NCBI RefSeq assembly: GCF_000421145.1
Contig: NZ_ATWH01000015.1
Location: 1 to 64,000, forward strand
Direction of reading: 5' to 3'
Source of the DNA: Glaciibacter superstes DSM 21135
GTDB taxonomy: Bacteria; Actinomycetota; Actinomycetes; Actinomycetales; Microbacteriaceae
Length of the DNA stretch: 64,000 nt
Shown here: positions 1-9,600 of the stretch, piece by piece
Layout: every line of letters starts with the position of its first letter
Numbering within the stretch: position 1 is the first letter of the stretch
The notes under the pieces: generated by a model
Database searches by the model: none
What the model was told of the DNA's origin: nothing
What the model saw: the letters and a program-made list of their open reading frames with translations, nothing else
Program-made: the position numbers and the translations under genes

Positions 1-3000
1 GTGGTGACTTGGCTCGCCATCCTGAAAGCTGGTGGGGCTTATGTTCCACTCGATCCTCAGCATCCGACCAAACGTTTATCTTATGTCCTGGAAGACACCG
101 CTGCGCCTGTCCTCATCACCGACACCGCGACCCGGACACACGTCCCTGAATACCCTGGCCGGGTAGTAGTGCTCGAAGAAGTAGACTTCACACGGCTCAG
201 CGACAGCACACTGGACGTCGAACTACTTCCGGACAGCCTGGCTTACGTCATCTACACATCGGGCTCAACGGGGCAGCCCAAGGGCGTTGCCATCACCCAC
301 AACAACCTTTCTCGACTTTTCAGCAGCGTGGCCGCCGACCTGAATCTCTCCGCTGCTGACACGTGGGCTTGCACTCACTCATTTGCCTTCGATTTTTCGG
401 CTTGGGAGACCTGGGGTGCGTTAGTCAAGACATCGACATGCTTAATCGTTGACACACCCACGGCCCGAGACCCCGAGGCATTGCTGCGGCTCCTCCGAGA
501 ACGACACGTAACCGTGTTGAGTCAGACTCCCTCGGCCTTCGCTGGACTAACTGCCCTGATTGACCGCGGTGAGAACCTTGGTAGCGAACCACGCCTCCGT
601 GTGGTTGTCTTTGGGGGAGAAGCACTCGCTCCCAATGCCCTGTTGCCCTGGATCCGTACACTGGATTCCCGTGCACCGTCATTTATTAACATGTACGGAA
701 TAACGGAAACGACCGTTCACGCCAGTTATCGACGTGTCGAGCCCGCTGATATCGACTGCGCTGAGCCGAGGTCAATGATCGGGAGGTCATTGTCCGACTT
801 GACTCTCAGTCTTGTGGACCGCGACGGCGAATTGGTCCCAATGGGAGGTACGGGAGAACTGTACGTCGGTGGCCCAGGAGTGGCCCGCGGATATCTCAAT
901 CGACCGGCGCTAACCGCTGAACGCTTCTTGCCAGACCCACTGTCACCAGATATCGGGGCGCGGAGGTATCGATCAGGGGACCTCGCGAGAAGCCGACGTG
1001 AGAACGACTTCGAATACTTGGGACGTCTGGATCGCCAGGTGAAGATAAGAGGCTTCCGAATCGAGCTCGGCGAGATCGAGGCCGCTCTCGGTGGCCATCC
1101 CGGTATTTCCGCGTCCGTCGTCAAGCTCGTCGGGGACGGCTCAGAACGGAAGATCGCGGGTTACGTCGTTCCCAAGTCGAGAGGCATTCGTGTAGAGGAG
1201 CTTCGAGCGTTTCTGCGAATGCGGATCCCGCATTACATGGTGCCCATGGTCTGGGTCGAGCTAGACCGCTTGCCGCTTACGAGCAGTGGCAAAGTCGACC
1301 GTGATTCTCTTCAGCCGCCCAACGACTCGCGCCCACAACTTGCCCAGGGTTACGTCGCTCCACGAAACGATCTCGAAGCCAGAGTCGCTACGGTTTGGGC
1401 CGCAATAATCGGCGTATCCAAAGTTGGAGTGCACGATAATTTCTTCGACCTCGGAGGAGACTCCATCAAGGCTGTTCGCCTCGTTGGCCAACTACGGGAA
1501 GAGCGAGTTGACGTTAGTGTGGCGAGCATCTTTGCCCACCAGTCGGTCGCCGCGCTCTGTTCAGCTAGCGAAGAGTCGACGACCTCCTTGGGCCAACAGC
1601 GCGTCGCACCATTCGCTTTAGTCGATCAGCAGGTCCAGACCGCTCTTCCCGAGAGCATAACCGACGCTTACCCCATCACAGCGGTTCAACTTGGCATGCT
1701 CTATGAGATGCTCGCGGACCCCGCGCGTAATTTGTATCACAACGTCACGACGCTGAAGTTCACAGAGACAACGGGGTATAACGCCGTTGCACTCAGCGAC
1801 GCGGCGGATTGCATCGTCTCGCGGCACGAGGTCCTTCGAACCTACTTTGACCTAGATAGCTTTGCGCAGCCTCTCCAGCTTGTCGTTGGAGAGGTTCGTG
1901 CAGTTAAGAATTTCTACGACCTCAAGGAACTCAATGAGACTGAGCAAGCTGAGGAGATGAGACGGTTTGGCAACATGAGGCGGCAGCGCCGCCTCGACAT
2001 CGCTGCCGCGCCCCTCATCGAGTTCGATTTTCACCAAGCGGACTCGAACTCGTTCTGGATCACAATTACGGAATGCCACGCAATTCTTGACGGATGGAGC
2101 CACCACTCTCTGGTTGGCAGCTTGATGGAAGAGTATCGCTCGCTCAACGAGAACAAGTTATCCGCGCGCTCAACTATCCTTCCAAGCACTACCCGGTACG
2201 CCGACTTTGTCGCATTGGAGCGACAATTGGAAGAGTCCGACAGCGAACGCCGCTTTTGGGCAACACGGTTCGATTCTCCCGACTCGCTGTCAATCCCCAC
2301 CGGCTGGGGGGCGCCTCACGCCAGCGAGTCCGTCGACGTCGTAGTCGACTTCTCTTCGGACCTGGAGGCTCTCCAGCGGCTGGCGCGCACCGCTGGCACG
2401 CCGCTCAAGAGCGTCCTGTTCGCTGCCCACCTCGCCGCGATCGGTGAAATGACCGGACAACGGAACTTTCGAACGGGGTTGATTTCGAATGGGAGGTTGG
2501 AGGTCGTAGGAGGTGACGAGGTCTATGGCATGTTTCTCAATACGCTCCCGTTCGTCGTCGATCTACGCGCGACGAGTTGGGTCGACCTCGTCCGCGGGGT
2601 ATTTGAAGAGGAAATCGCTTTGCTTCCGCATCGGCGTTTCCCGATGCCCGCGATGAAACGTCTGTGGCCGAATCGGAGCGCCTTCGCCAGCGTGATATTC
2701 AACTATCTCGACTTCCACGAGGTCGACGACGCGCATTTTGACCGGAGCCAGGCTGCAGACTATAGTCCGAACGAAGCAGCACTACATGTGACCACGGAGC
2801 CCGGTAGCTTGCTGCTTACTGCGAACACAATCCACATCTCACCGGAGCGACTGGCGGCTCTCGCTAGCCAGTACCGACGGATCCTCGCGACGATGGCAGC
2901 ACATCCGAATTCTGACACTTCAACGTCGTTCGTCGGGATTGACGTTTCGGAAAGCATCCGCGATTGGAATGCCACTGGTGCGGCACTCCCTCATCGCCAG

Positions 3001-5577
3001 ATTCAGGACAAGATCTCTTACTGGGGGAAGGAAGACCCTGACCGGATCGCGATCAGGTGCTCCGGAACAGAGATCAGCTACGGGGGGCTCGATGCTCGCG
3101 TCAACAATCTGGCTCGGTACTTGCAATCCATCGGCGTGGTCCCTGAGCAGTTGGTGGCGGTGCTGCTCCCACGCAGCATCGACCTTGTGGTTGCACTGCT
3201 GGCAATCTTGAAAGCCGGTGGTGCGTATGTACCCCTGGATCCTACCCACCCAACGACCAGAAACCACTATGTCATCACGGACTCGCAAGCGTCGGTCGTT
3301 ATCACTGATTCGGTTATGTGCGTTCAAGTTCCCCATACTGAGGCCACGACTCTGATCCTTGAGGAAATCGACTGGGATGCAGATGCGAGCGACTCGCTCG
3401 AACAAGGGTGGCACCTTGACGAGGCAGCCTACGTAATTTATACGTCGGGCTCCACTGGTCGTCCGAAAGGCGTCCTGGTTTCCAGGCAATCACTCGATAA
3501 CCTCACGGCCGACTTCTCCGCGCGTCCGTTCATGTCGAAGGATTCCATATTTGTTGCAATAACGACGATCTCTTTCGACATTGCCGCGTTGGAGATATTC
3601 GTGCCGCTGGCTGTTGGTGCCCAGTTAGTCATCGCTAACGAGTCCCAGGCGACCGATGGTGCCGAGCTTTCGGCGCTCATTGCAGCATCGAATGCGACTG
3701 TCATGCAGGCCACCCCCGTCAGCTGGGAAATGCTCTTGGACCATGGTTGGGTTCCGGCTAAATCCTTCGTGGCCTTATGTGGGGGCGAGAAAATGCCCGA
3801 GCGACTGGGCGAGAACCTCTCGAGTTTGTGCGCGGAGGTGTGGGACCTGTACGGGCCAACGGAAACCACGATCTGGTCTGCTACCGGGAGGCTAACTGAG
3901 CGGGGCACTCGCTGGTCGCCGGTGACGAATACCTCCATTCATGTTCTCGACCGTGACTTGCGTCCAGTTGGCCTGGACGTAGCTGGAGAACTGTACATAG
4001 GCGGGACAGGACTAGCTCGCGGATACCTCAACCAGCCGTCACTCACAGCCGCCACATTTACTCCTGATCCATTCTCCGCTAAGGAGGGTTCCCGGATGTA
4101 CCGCACAGGTGATATTGCTCGCCAACGCCCTTATACGCATCTGGAGATACTCGGGCGGTTGGACCATCAGGTGAAAATTCGAGGCCACCGAATTGAACTG
4201 GGCGAAATCGAGGCGGTGTTGTCATCGCATCCCTCGATTCGCAAAGCAGTTCTTCGGCCTTCGGGTCACGGCTCCTCCCAGATCCTGGTCGCGTACGTCA
4301 CGGTGAGGGACGGAGCATCACTCGACCCAGCGAGCTTACGCAACTACTTGGAGCAAAAGGTTCCCCTCTACATGCTCCCTGGCGCGTGGGTCGAATTGAG
4401 TGAGTTTCCACTCACAGGTAGCGGCAAAGTCGACGTGGGTGCACTGCCAAATTCGTCTCGACCGGAAGTCGACTCAACTCGCGAAATTGTCCAGCCTCGT
4501 AACGAGATCGAACAGAAGATATCAGCAGTGTTCAAAATGGTGCTCGGCATCGACGTGCTAAGTGTTGAAGATGATTTCTTTGAACTTGGCGGGCACTCGC
4601 TGTTAGCGCTCAAGGCCATTGGAGACCTTCGCCGGCGGCACGATTTTTCCCTGACGCTCCATGATCTGGTCGTCGGCCGAACTATCGCATTCCTCGCTGA
4701 AGTGGCCGGTCGGCCTGCACCCCTCTCACGCGATTCAGCCAACTCGCTGCTCTGGTACAGGGAGACTGGTGGTCTAACACCGCTTCTGTGCATGCACCCT
4801 GGAGGAGGGAGCGGTCACTGGTACAAATCACTGTCCGTATCGGTTGGCGTCAATCAACCTATTGCCGCGTTCGAATGGCCGGGACTAAACGGATTCTCCA
4901 TCCCGTTGGGGTCCATTGAGGAAATGGCGGCCCGGTATCTAATCGACTTACGGGCGAAACGCCCACACGGGCCTTACCGGCTGCTGGGCTGGTGTGGTGG
5001 AGCACCCGTTGCATGGGAGATGGTGCAGCAGCTTCGTCTCGCGGGAGAGGAGGTTGATTTTACTCTTCTCGATCCGGTGGGCGACCTTCGGATGGAGGAG
5101 AACTTCAGGGTCGAGCTCCAATTATTCCGAGAGTGTGAGGCATTGTTCGAACGTCTACAGGGTGATATTGATTATTGCGCTAAGAGTGACGTGCAGGAGG
5201 AGATCGTTCGGATAATGCGAACAGTCGTGGAGGACGACCGCGGGGATCCGATTACGGCATCGAGTTTCGATCCCTCGTGGCACCCACGCGTGATCGTTTG
5301 GCGGAGACTGCTAGAGGCGAGGGAGCGTTATGTTTTTCGACGTTTACCGGGAACCATGCGGTTGGTTGTGGGTGACGAACTCGCTGAGGAACGGCATGTG
5401 GTCATCCGAGGCCAGAATCTAGCTGAATACACGCAGCGCTGGGAGGACCTCGTAATGGGACCAGTCGAGATTTCTCGCACTCCCGGCGACCACTTTGGCG
5501 TGCTCCAGCCGCCGCACGTAGAGCATCTGGCCGCACTACTAGCTGGAACTACGGTGCGCAGCGCCTTAGGCCGGTGA
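1..5577 (+). CDS. Nonribosomal peptide synthetase, terminal modules (A-PCP-C-A-PCP-TE), 5' end cut by window
   Basis: The frame is open to the left edge and begins inside an adenylation domain at the A2 core, so the GTG at base 1 is not the true start. Visible domains by residue: A (1-440; A3 YTSGSTG at 85, A10 Lys 431), PCP (Ser 488), C (545-960), A (985-1485; A3 at 1147, A10 Lys 1476), PCP (Ser 1533), thioesterase (1590-1855). By alignment to GrsA from memory the pocket residues read DFWSVGMVHK for the first A domain, close to the threonine code, and DILQLGLIWK for the second, which matches the glycine code I remember. The C domain opens with a DAYPITAVQ motif typical of DCL-like rather than LCL types. 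Its active site is Cys692-His693 and Asp697-Gly698, so the usual first His is Cys. The thioesterase has a GWCGG elbow (Cys1665), Asp1691 and His1831. The missing left part probably carries a C domain, since a separate initiator NRPS follows. Confidence 0.95.
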   Translation: MVTWLAILKAGGAYVPLDPQHPTKRLSYVLEDTAAPVLITDTATRTHVPEYPGRVVVLEEVDFTRLSDSTLDVELLPDSLAYVIYTSGSTGQPKGVAITHNNLSRLFSSVAADLNLSAADTWACTHSFAFDFSAWETWGALVKTSTCLIVDTPTARDPEALLRLLRERHVTVLSQTPSAFAGLTALIDRGENLGSEPRLRVVVFGGEALAPNALLPWIRTLDSRAPSFINMYGITETTVHASYRRVEPADIDCAEPRSMIGRSLSDLTLSLVDRDGELVPMGGTGELYVGGPGVARGYLNRPALTAERFLPDPLSPDIGARRYRSGDLARSRRENDFEYLGRLDRQVKIRGFRIELGEIEAALGGHPGISASVVKLVGDGSERKIAGYVVPKSRGIRVEELRAFLRMRIPHYMVPMVWVELDRLPLTSSGKVDRDSLQPPNDSRPQLAQGYVAPRNDLEARVATVWAAIIGVSKVGVHDNFFDLGGDSIKAVRLVGQLREERVDVSVASIFAHQSVAALCSASEESTTSLGQQRVAPFALVDQQVQTALPESITDAYPITAVQLGMLYEMLADPARNLYHNVTTLKFTETTGYNAVALSDAADCIVSRHEVLRTYFDLDSFAQPLQLVVGEVRAVKNFYDLKELNETEQAEEMRRFGNMRRQRRLDIAAAPLIEFDFHQADSNSFWITITECHAILDGWSHHSLVGSLMEEYRSLNENKLSARSTILPSTTRYADFVALERQLEESDSERRFWATRFDSPDSLSIPTGWGAPHASESVDVVVDFSSDLEALQRLARTAGTPLKSVLFAAHLAAIGEMTGQRNFRTGLISNGRLEVVGGDEVYGMFLNTLPFVVDLRATSWVDLVRGVFEEEIALLPHRRFPMPAMKRLWPNRSAFASVIFNYLDFHEVDDAHFDRSQAADYSPNEAALHVTTEPGSLLLTANTIHISPERLAALASQYRRILATMAAHPNSDTSTSFVGIDVSESIRDWNATGAALPHRQIQDKISYWGKEDPDRIAIRCSGTEISYGGLDARVNNLARYLQSIGVVPEQLVAVLLPRSIDLVVALLAILKAGGAYVPLDPTHPTTRNHYVITDSQASVVITDSVMCVQVPHTEATTLILEEIDWDADASDSLEQGWHLDEAAYVIYTSGSTGRPKGVLVSRQSLDNLTADFSARPFMSKDSIFVAITTISFDIAALEIFVPLAVGAQLVIANESQATDGAELSALIAASNATVMQATPVSWEMLLDHGWVPAKSFVALCGGEKMPERLGENLSSLCAEVWDLYGPTETTIWSATGRLTERGTRWSPVTNTSIHVLDRDLRPVGLDVAGELYIGGTGLARGYLNQPSLTAATFTPDPFSAKEGSRMYRTGDIARQRPYTHLEILGRLDHQVKIRGHRIELGEIEAVLSSHPSIRKAVLRPSGHGSSQILVAYVTVRDGASLDPASLRNYLEQKVPLYMLPGAWVELSEFPLTGSGKVDVGALPNSSRPEVDSTREIVQPRNEIEQKISAVFKMVLGIDVLSVEDDFFELGGHSLLALKAIGDLRRRHDFSLTLHDLVVGRTIAFLAEVAGRPAPLSRDSANSLLWYRETGGLTPLLCMHPGGGSGHWYKSLSVSVGVNQPIAAFEWPGLNGFSIPLGSIEEMAARYLIDLRAKRPHGPYRLLGWCGGAPVAWEMVQQLRLAGEEVDFTLLDPVGDLRMEENFRVELQLFRECEALFERLQGDIDYCAKSDVQEEIVRIMRTVVEDDRGDPITASSFDPSWHPRVIVWRRLLEARERYVFRRLPGTMRLVVGDELAEERHVVIRGQNLAEYTQRWEDLVMGPVEISRTPGDHFGVLQPPHVEHLAALLAGTTVRSALGR

Positions 5578-5696
5578 GCGCTTGTGCGATAAAGGTGCTC
5601 TCATCTTAGGCGACTATGGCTCCGATGAGGACAGATCTTTTGGTCTGCTTTAGTGATCCGTCATGCCCGAAATCAAGACAGGAATGCGAGAACGAC

Positions 5697-6611
5697 ATGA
5701 ATAGAAACCTCACGTCAATCGGTGACTTTACCAGTGAACAGCTGATGAAAGTGGTGTTACGCGCCGTCGAAATCAGCGCGGACCTGCCCGGGGTAAGTCC
5801 GACATTGCGGGGAAAGGTGGTGGGCATTTTCTTCCAGAAAACGTCCACTCGCACTCGTACCGCGTTCAGCAGCGGTGCACTGCGACTGGGGGCGTCCATC
5901 GTGTCATACGGCCCGAACGATCTCCAGCTGAACACCGGAGAGACTGTCGAAGACACGACACAAGTGCTTGGGTCGATGTTGGATGCATTGGTAATTCGCG
6001 GCCCGATCCCTATGACGGAACTTAGCTTGTATGGGAAGACAGACACAATGTCCGCCATCAACGCTATGTGCAACGAGGAGCACCCCACCCAGGCAGTAGC
6101 GGACCTCGCCACCCTGCACCATAAATTCGGGCGGGTCACCGGCCTAAGTCTTCTCTACGTCGGCGAAGGAAACAACACCGCGGCGGCTTTGGTCCTAGCA
6201 TGCGCCGCAGTCGGAATCGAACTGGAAGTCCGCACCCCCTCCAACTATGGCGTTTCAACGAAGATTCTCGAGCAGGCTCGCAAGATATCCTCGACCAACA
6301 GAATTCATCAAATACACGATTTGAACGATCTTCCGCAGGTCGTGGATGTCGTTTACACGACTAGATGGCAGACGACGGGAACAGTGAAATCCGATCCGAA
6401 CTGGCGCGAAGATTTTTTGCCCTTTCAAGCGAACGAGGAACTCATGGGGAAGTACCCCGATGCCTTTTTCATGCATGATCTACCGGCGCATCGAGGTGAG
6501 GAAGTTACAGCCGGGGTATTGGACGGCCCAAATAGCATCGCATTGACTCAGGCCCAATTCAAACTTTTTGGGGCGATGGCCTGCCTCGAATGGTGCCTCC
6601 TGTCCGATTGA
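5697..6611 (+). CDS. Ornithine/aspartate carbamoyltransferase family enzyme, probably for a non-ornithine amine
   Basis: This is a 304-residue protein of usual OTCase length. The carbamoyl-phosphate motif STRTR (residues 50-54) and HPTQ (129-132) are intact. In true ornithine carbamoyltransferases a HCLP motif binds ornithine; here it reads HDLP (Asp261 for Cys), and the SMG loop is not recognisable (TTRWQTTG instead). The amine acceptor is therefore probably not ornithine. Lying between two NRPS genes and near SbnA/SbnB-like genes, it most likely carbamoylates the beta-amine of 2,3-diaminopropionate, free or peptide-bound, as VioL (viomycin) and the carbamoyltransferase of zwittermicin are described to do. 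ATG 5697 is chosen because the protein then starts like family members; an in-frame ATG at 5616 would add 27 poorly conserved residues. An acetylornithine-type arginine enzyme is possible but less likely in this context. Confidence 0.85.
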   Translation: MNRNLTSIGDFTSEQLMKVVLRAVEISADLPGVSPTLRGKVVGIFFQKTSTRTRTAFSSGALRLGASIVSYGPNDLQLNTGETVEDTTQVLGSMLDALVIRGPIPMTELSLYGKTDTMSAINAMCNEEHPTQAVADLATLHHKFGRVTGLSLLYVGEGNNTAAALVLACAAVGIELEVRTPSNYGVSTKILEQARKISSTNRIHQIHDLNDLPQVVDVVYTTRWQTTGTVKSDPNWREDFLPFQANEELMGKYPDAFFMHDLPAHRGEEVTAGVLDGPNSIALTQAQFKLFGAMACLEWCLLSD

Positions 6612-6671
6612 CGTCGAGCGACAGGTCCGTTCACGAGCCGCAATTAACTGACACAACAAGGAGGGGCAGAT

Positions 6672-9600
6672 ATGCAAGGTCCAGAGGCAGAGACAGATAG
6701 ACACCTTGCGAGCGCACAGGCGCACTCAGGATCGACCACGGCACCGCCTAGTAGTGCCCTCCATCTGCTGATTGAGCGTCAGGCGCAAAGGTCGCCAGAC
6801 GCGATCGCGGTCGAAGCGGGAACCAAGAGTTGGAGTTACGCCGAACTAAACCGCGACGCCGATAAGCTCGCAGGATACCTTCGCTCGCTCGGGGTCGGTA
6901 CGGAGCAATTCGTCGGCGTCCTGATGACACGTTCTGTCGAGCAGATCATCGCTTCGCTCGCGGTTTTGAAAGCCGGAGGAGCCTACGCGCCGTTGCCGTC
7001 GGCAGACCCATGGAGCCGCCTGCACGGTATGTTGATTGATCTTGAGGCGAACGTCCTGCTAGTGGACGACTCAAGCTTGGACAATGCGGATCTCGGCCGG
7101 TATCAAGTAATCGACGTCCCAGCTTTCGTCGCTTCACACTCGCGCTCGAGTCCAGACATGGAAGTTACTGCTCGTTCAGAGGCCGTCAATTTTGCTAACT
7201 CTGATCAAGCGTGTGTCGTTCTCTTCACGTCTGGTTCCACGGGAAAGCCGAAGGGTGTCGTTCTTACGCATCGCAATGTGACAGGTCTGGTTACGGACGC
7301 GGTGTGGTCGGGCTGCGATTTCAGCAGAGTGCTCATGCAATCAGCGAATACCTTTGATCTTTCAACATTAGAGATGTGGATGCCATTGGCGAATGGCGTG
7401 ACCATCGTGGTGGCCCCCTCGGGAAAGCTAGAACCTCGAGAGATCGCTCGCGTCATCCGAACGCACGATGTGACCGGAGCGTTTTTCACGACGGGACTAT
7501 TCAACGTCATGGTAGCTGAGGAGTTGGAGTCACTAAAAGGTTTACGCGCTTTGTGGAGCGGTGGTGAGCGCGCATCCGGACCGCTCATCGCGGAGGCTCT
7601 GAAAGGGCTACCCGACACGAAGATCGTCAACGGGTACGGCCCGACAGAAGCGACGACATTCACAACGTTTCATCAAATCGTAGAGCCCCCTCCGCGCGAT
7701 ATGGAAGTGCCCGTTGGAATCCCGCTCCGTGACAAGACCGTTTACATCCTTGACGGCCTACTTTCTCCCTCAGACGAAAGCGAGGCCGGCGAGATATTTA
7801 TAGCAGGATCAGGTATCGCTCGGGGATATCTAAAGCGCCCAGGGCAAACGGCGGCTAGTTTCATCCCCGATCCGCTGGGCGCTCCTGGTTCCCGGATGTA
7901 CCGCACTGGGGACATGGCATCACGATCGTCCACGGATCCCATTAAGTTCATCGGTCGGGCAGACGACCTCGTCAAGATACGTGGGTTTCGCATTGAGCTT
8001 GGGGAGATCTCCGCTGCCCTTCGTGACTGTGATGGGGTTGCGGATGTGGCGCTGCGAGTGCGAGAAGATACGCCCGGACACCGCATGATCGCTGCGTACG
8101 TCGTCCTCCAGGAAACATGCGAGTCGACCGGCCTTAATATTAGAAAGGATGCAGCGAAGCGACTTCCCGAATACATGGTGCCGAGCGCTGTGATCATCGT
8201 GGACGCGCTGCCCCTCACGCCGCATGGAAAAGTGGACATTCGAGCGCTCGCCGCTCCCAGTGTCGATGACCTAGCAGTTGAGTACGAGCCGCCGCGAACG
8301 ACGACGGAGTTAGTTGTCGTGGAGGTATTCGAGAACCTCCTCAATATGCGTCCGATCGGACTTGCTGGCAGCTTCTTCGACATGGGCGGAGACTCCCTTT
8401 TGGCCATGAGAGCCGTGGCGCAGTTACGCAGTCGACTTGCTATCGACTTGTCTATGTCGGCAATGTTTGAGGGTTCGACCGTTCGACAGGTGGCCGCCGC
8501 CTGCGCCACTGCTGGAATCGCGAGCGAGCCGATAGTTCGCCTTGAGAGAGGCGCTCCTCTAGGCCTATCCTCTGGGCAGAAGCGCTTGTGGTTTCTGGAA
8601 CAGCTTGAACCCGAATCGGCGGAATACGTCATTCCCTATGCGCTCAGGCTTCGGGGCGAGCTTGACGACGCCGCATTGGAAAGGGCGTTCGGCTCGATTA
8701 TCGCGCGACATGAAGTGCTCCGAACGCGGATCGTTGCGGCCCATGGTGAACCAAAACAGTTGGTCGAGCGGCACTCCGAAGTTTCAGTAATGAAGACAGA
8801 CCTTCGTGATGGAGGCAGTCTCGAATGGCGCCTGGAGCGCGCCACAGAACTGGCGGTGGACCTGGCGCGAACGCCCATCGATATGCGCTTCGCTCCGATG
8901 ATGACCCTTCAGTTAGTCCGGCTGCAGGAGCAGGATTACGTGCTCATGCTGGCCATTCATCACTTGGCAGCTGATGCATGGTCGATAGCCATTTTGGCTT
9001 CAGAGCTCGCGCAGTTCTACTCGGAAGAAGTATCAAGTACGCCGGTCACCTTGGCACCGCTGGATATTCACTATGCTGACTTTGCTGCGTGGCAGTTGGG
9101 TGTCGAATCCAGCGGCGCGATCGACAAAGGCTTGGATTTTTGGGAATCGGAGTTAGGAAATCTGTCGCCCCTACGGCTCCCATCAGACTTCCCACGCCCA
9201 GCCCAGCGCTCAACTGCAGGCGGTACGATGCATTTCGCACTTTCCGCTGTTCAAGTCTCCAACTTGAAAGACCTCGGTCGCGACGAGAACGCGACTCTTT
9301 ACATGACGTTGCTGAGCGCCTTCCATATCTTTTTGGCAGGTTATAGCGGAGACGAACGCATAGTCACGGGCTCGCCTGTAGCGAACCGTCCGCGTCCTGA
9401 ACTAGAACATTTGATCGGATTCTTTGCTAACACCGTTGCGTTTCAGTCTCGAATCGATCCAGCAGATTCATTCTTCGATGTGCTCCATCAGATAAGAAAT
9501 AAGACTGTTGCTGGCATCGATTATCAGGAAGTTCCGTTCGACCGTGTGGTCGAGAGGATCAACCCGAAACGTGATCCTTCCCGTCATCCTGTCTTCCAAG

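Noticed and set aside
1..3. GTG at base 1 as the NRPS start
   Set aside because: The protein begins inside an adenylation domain, so the true start is outside the window.
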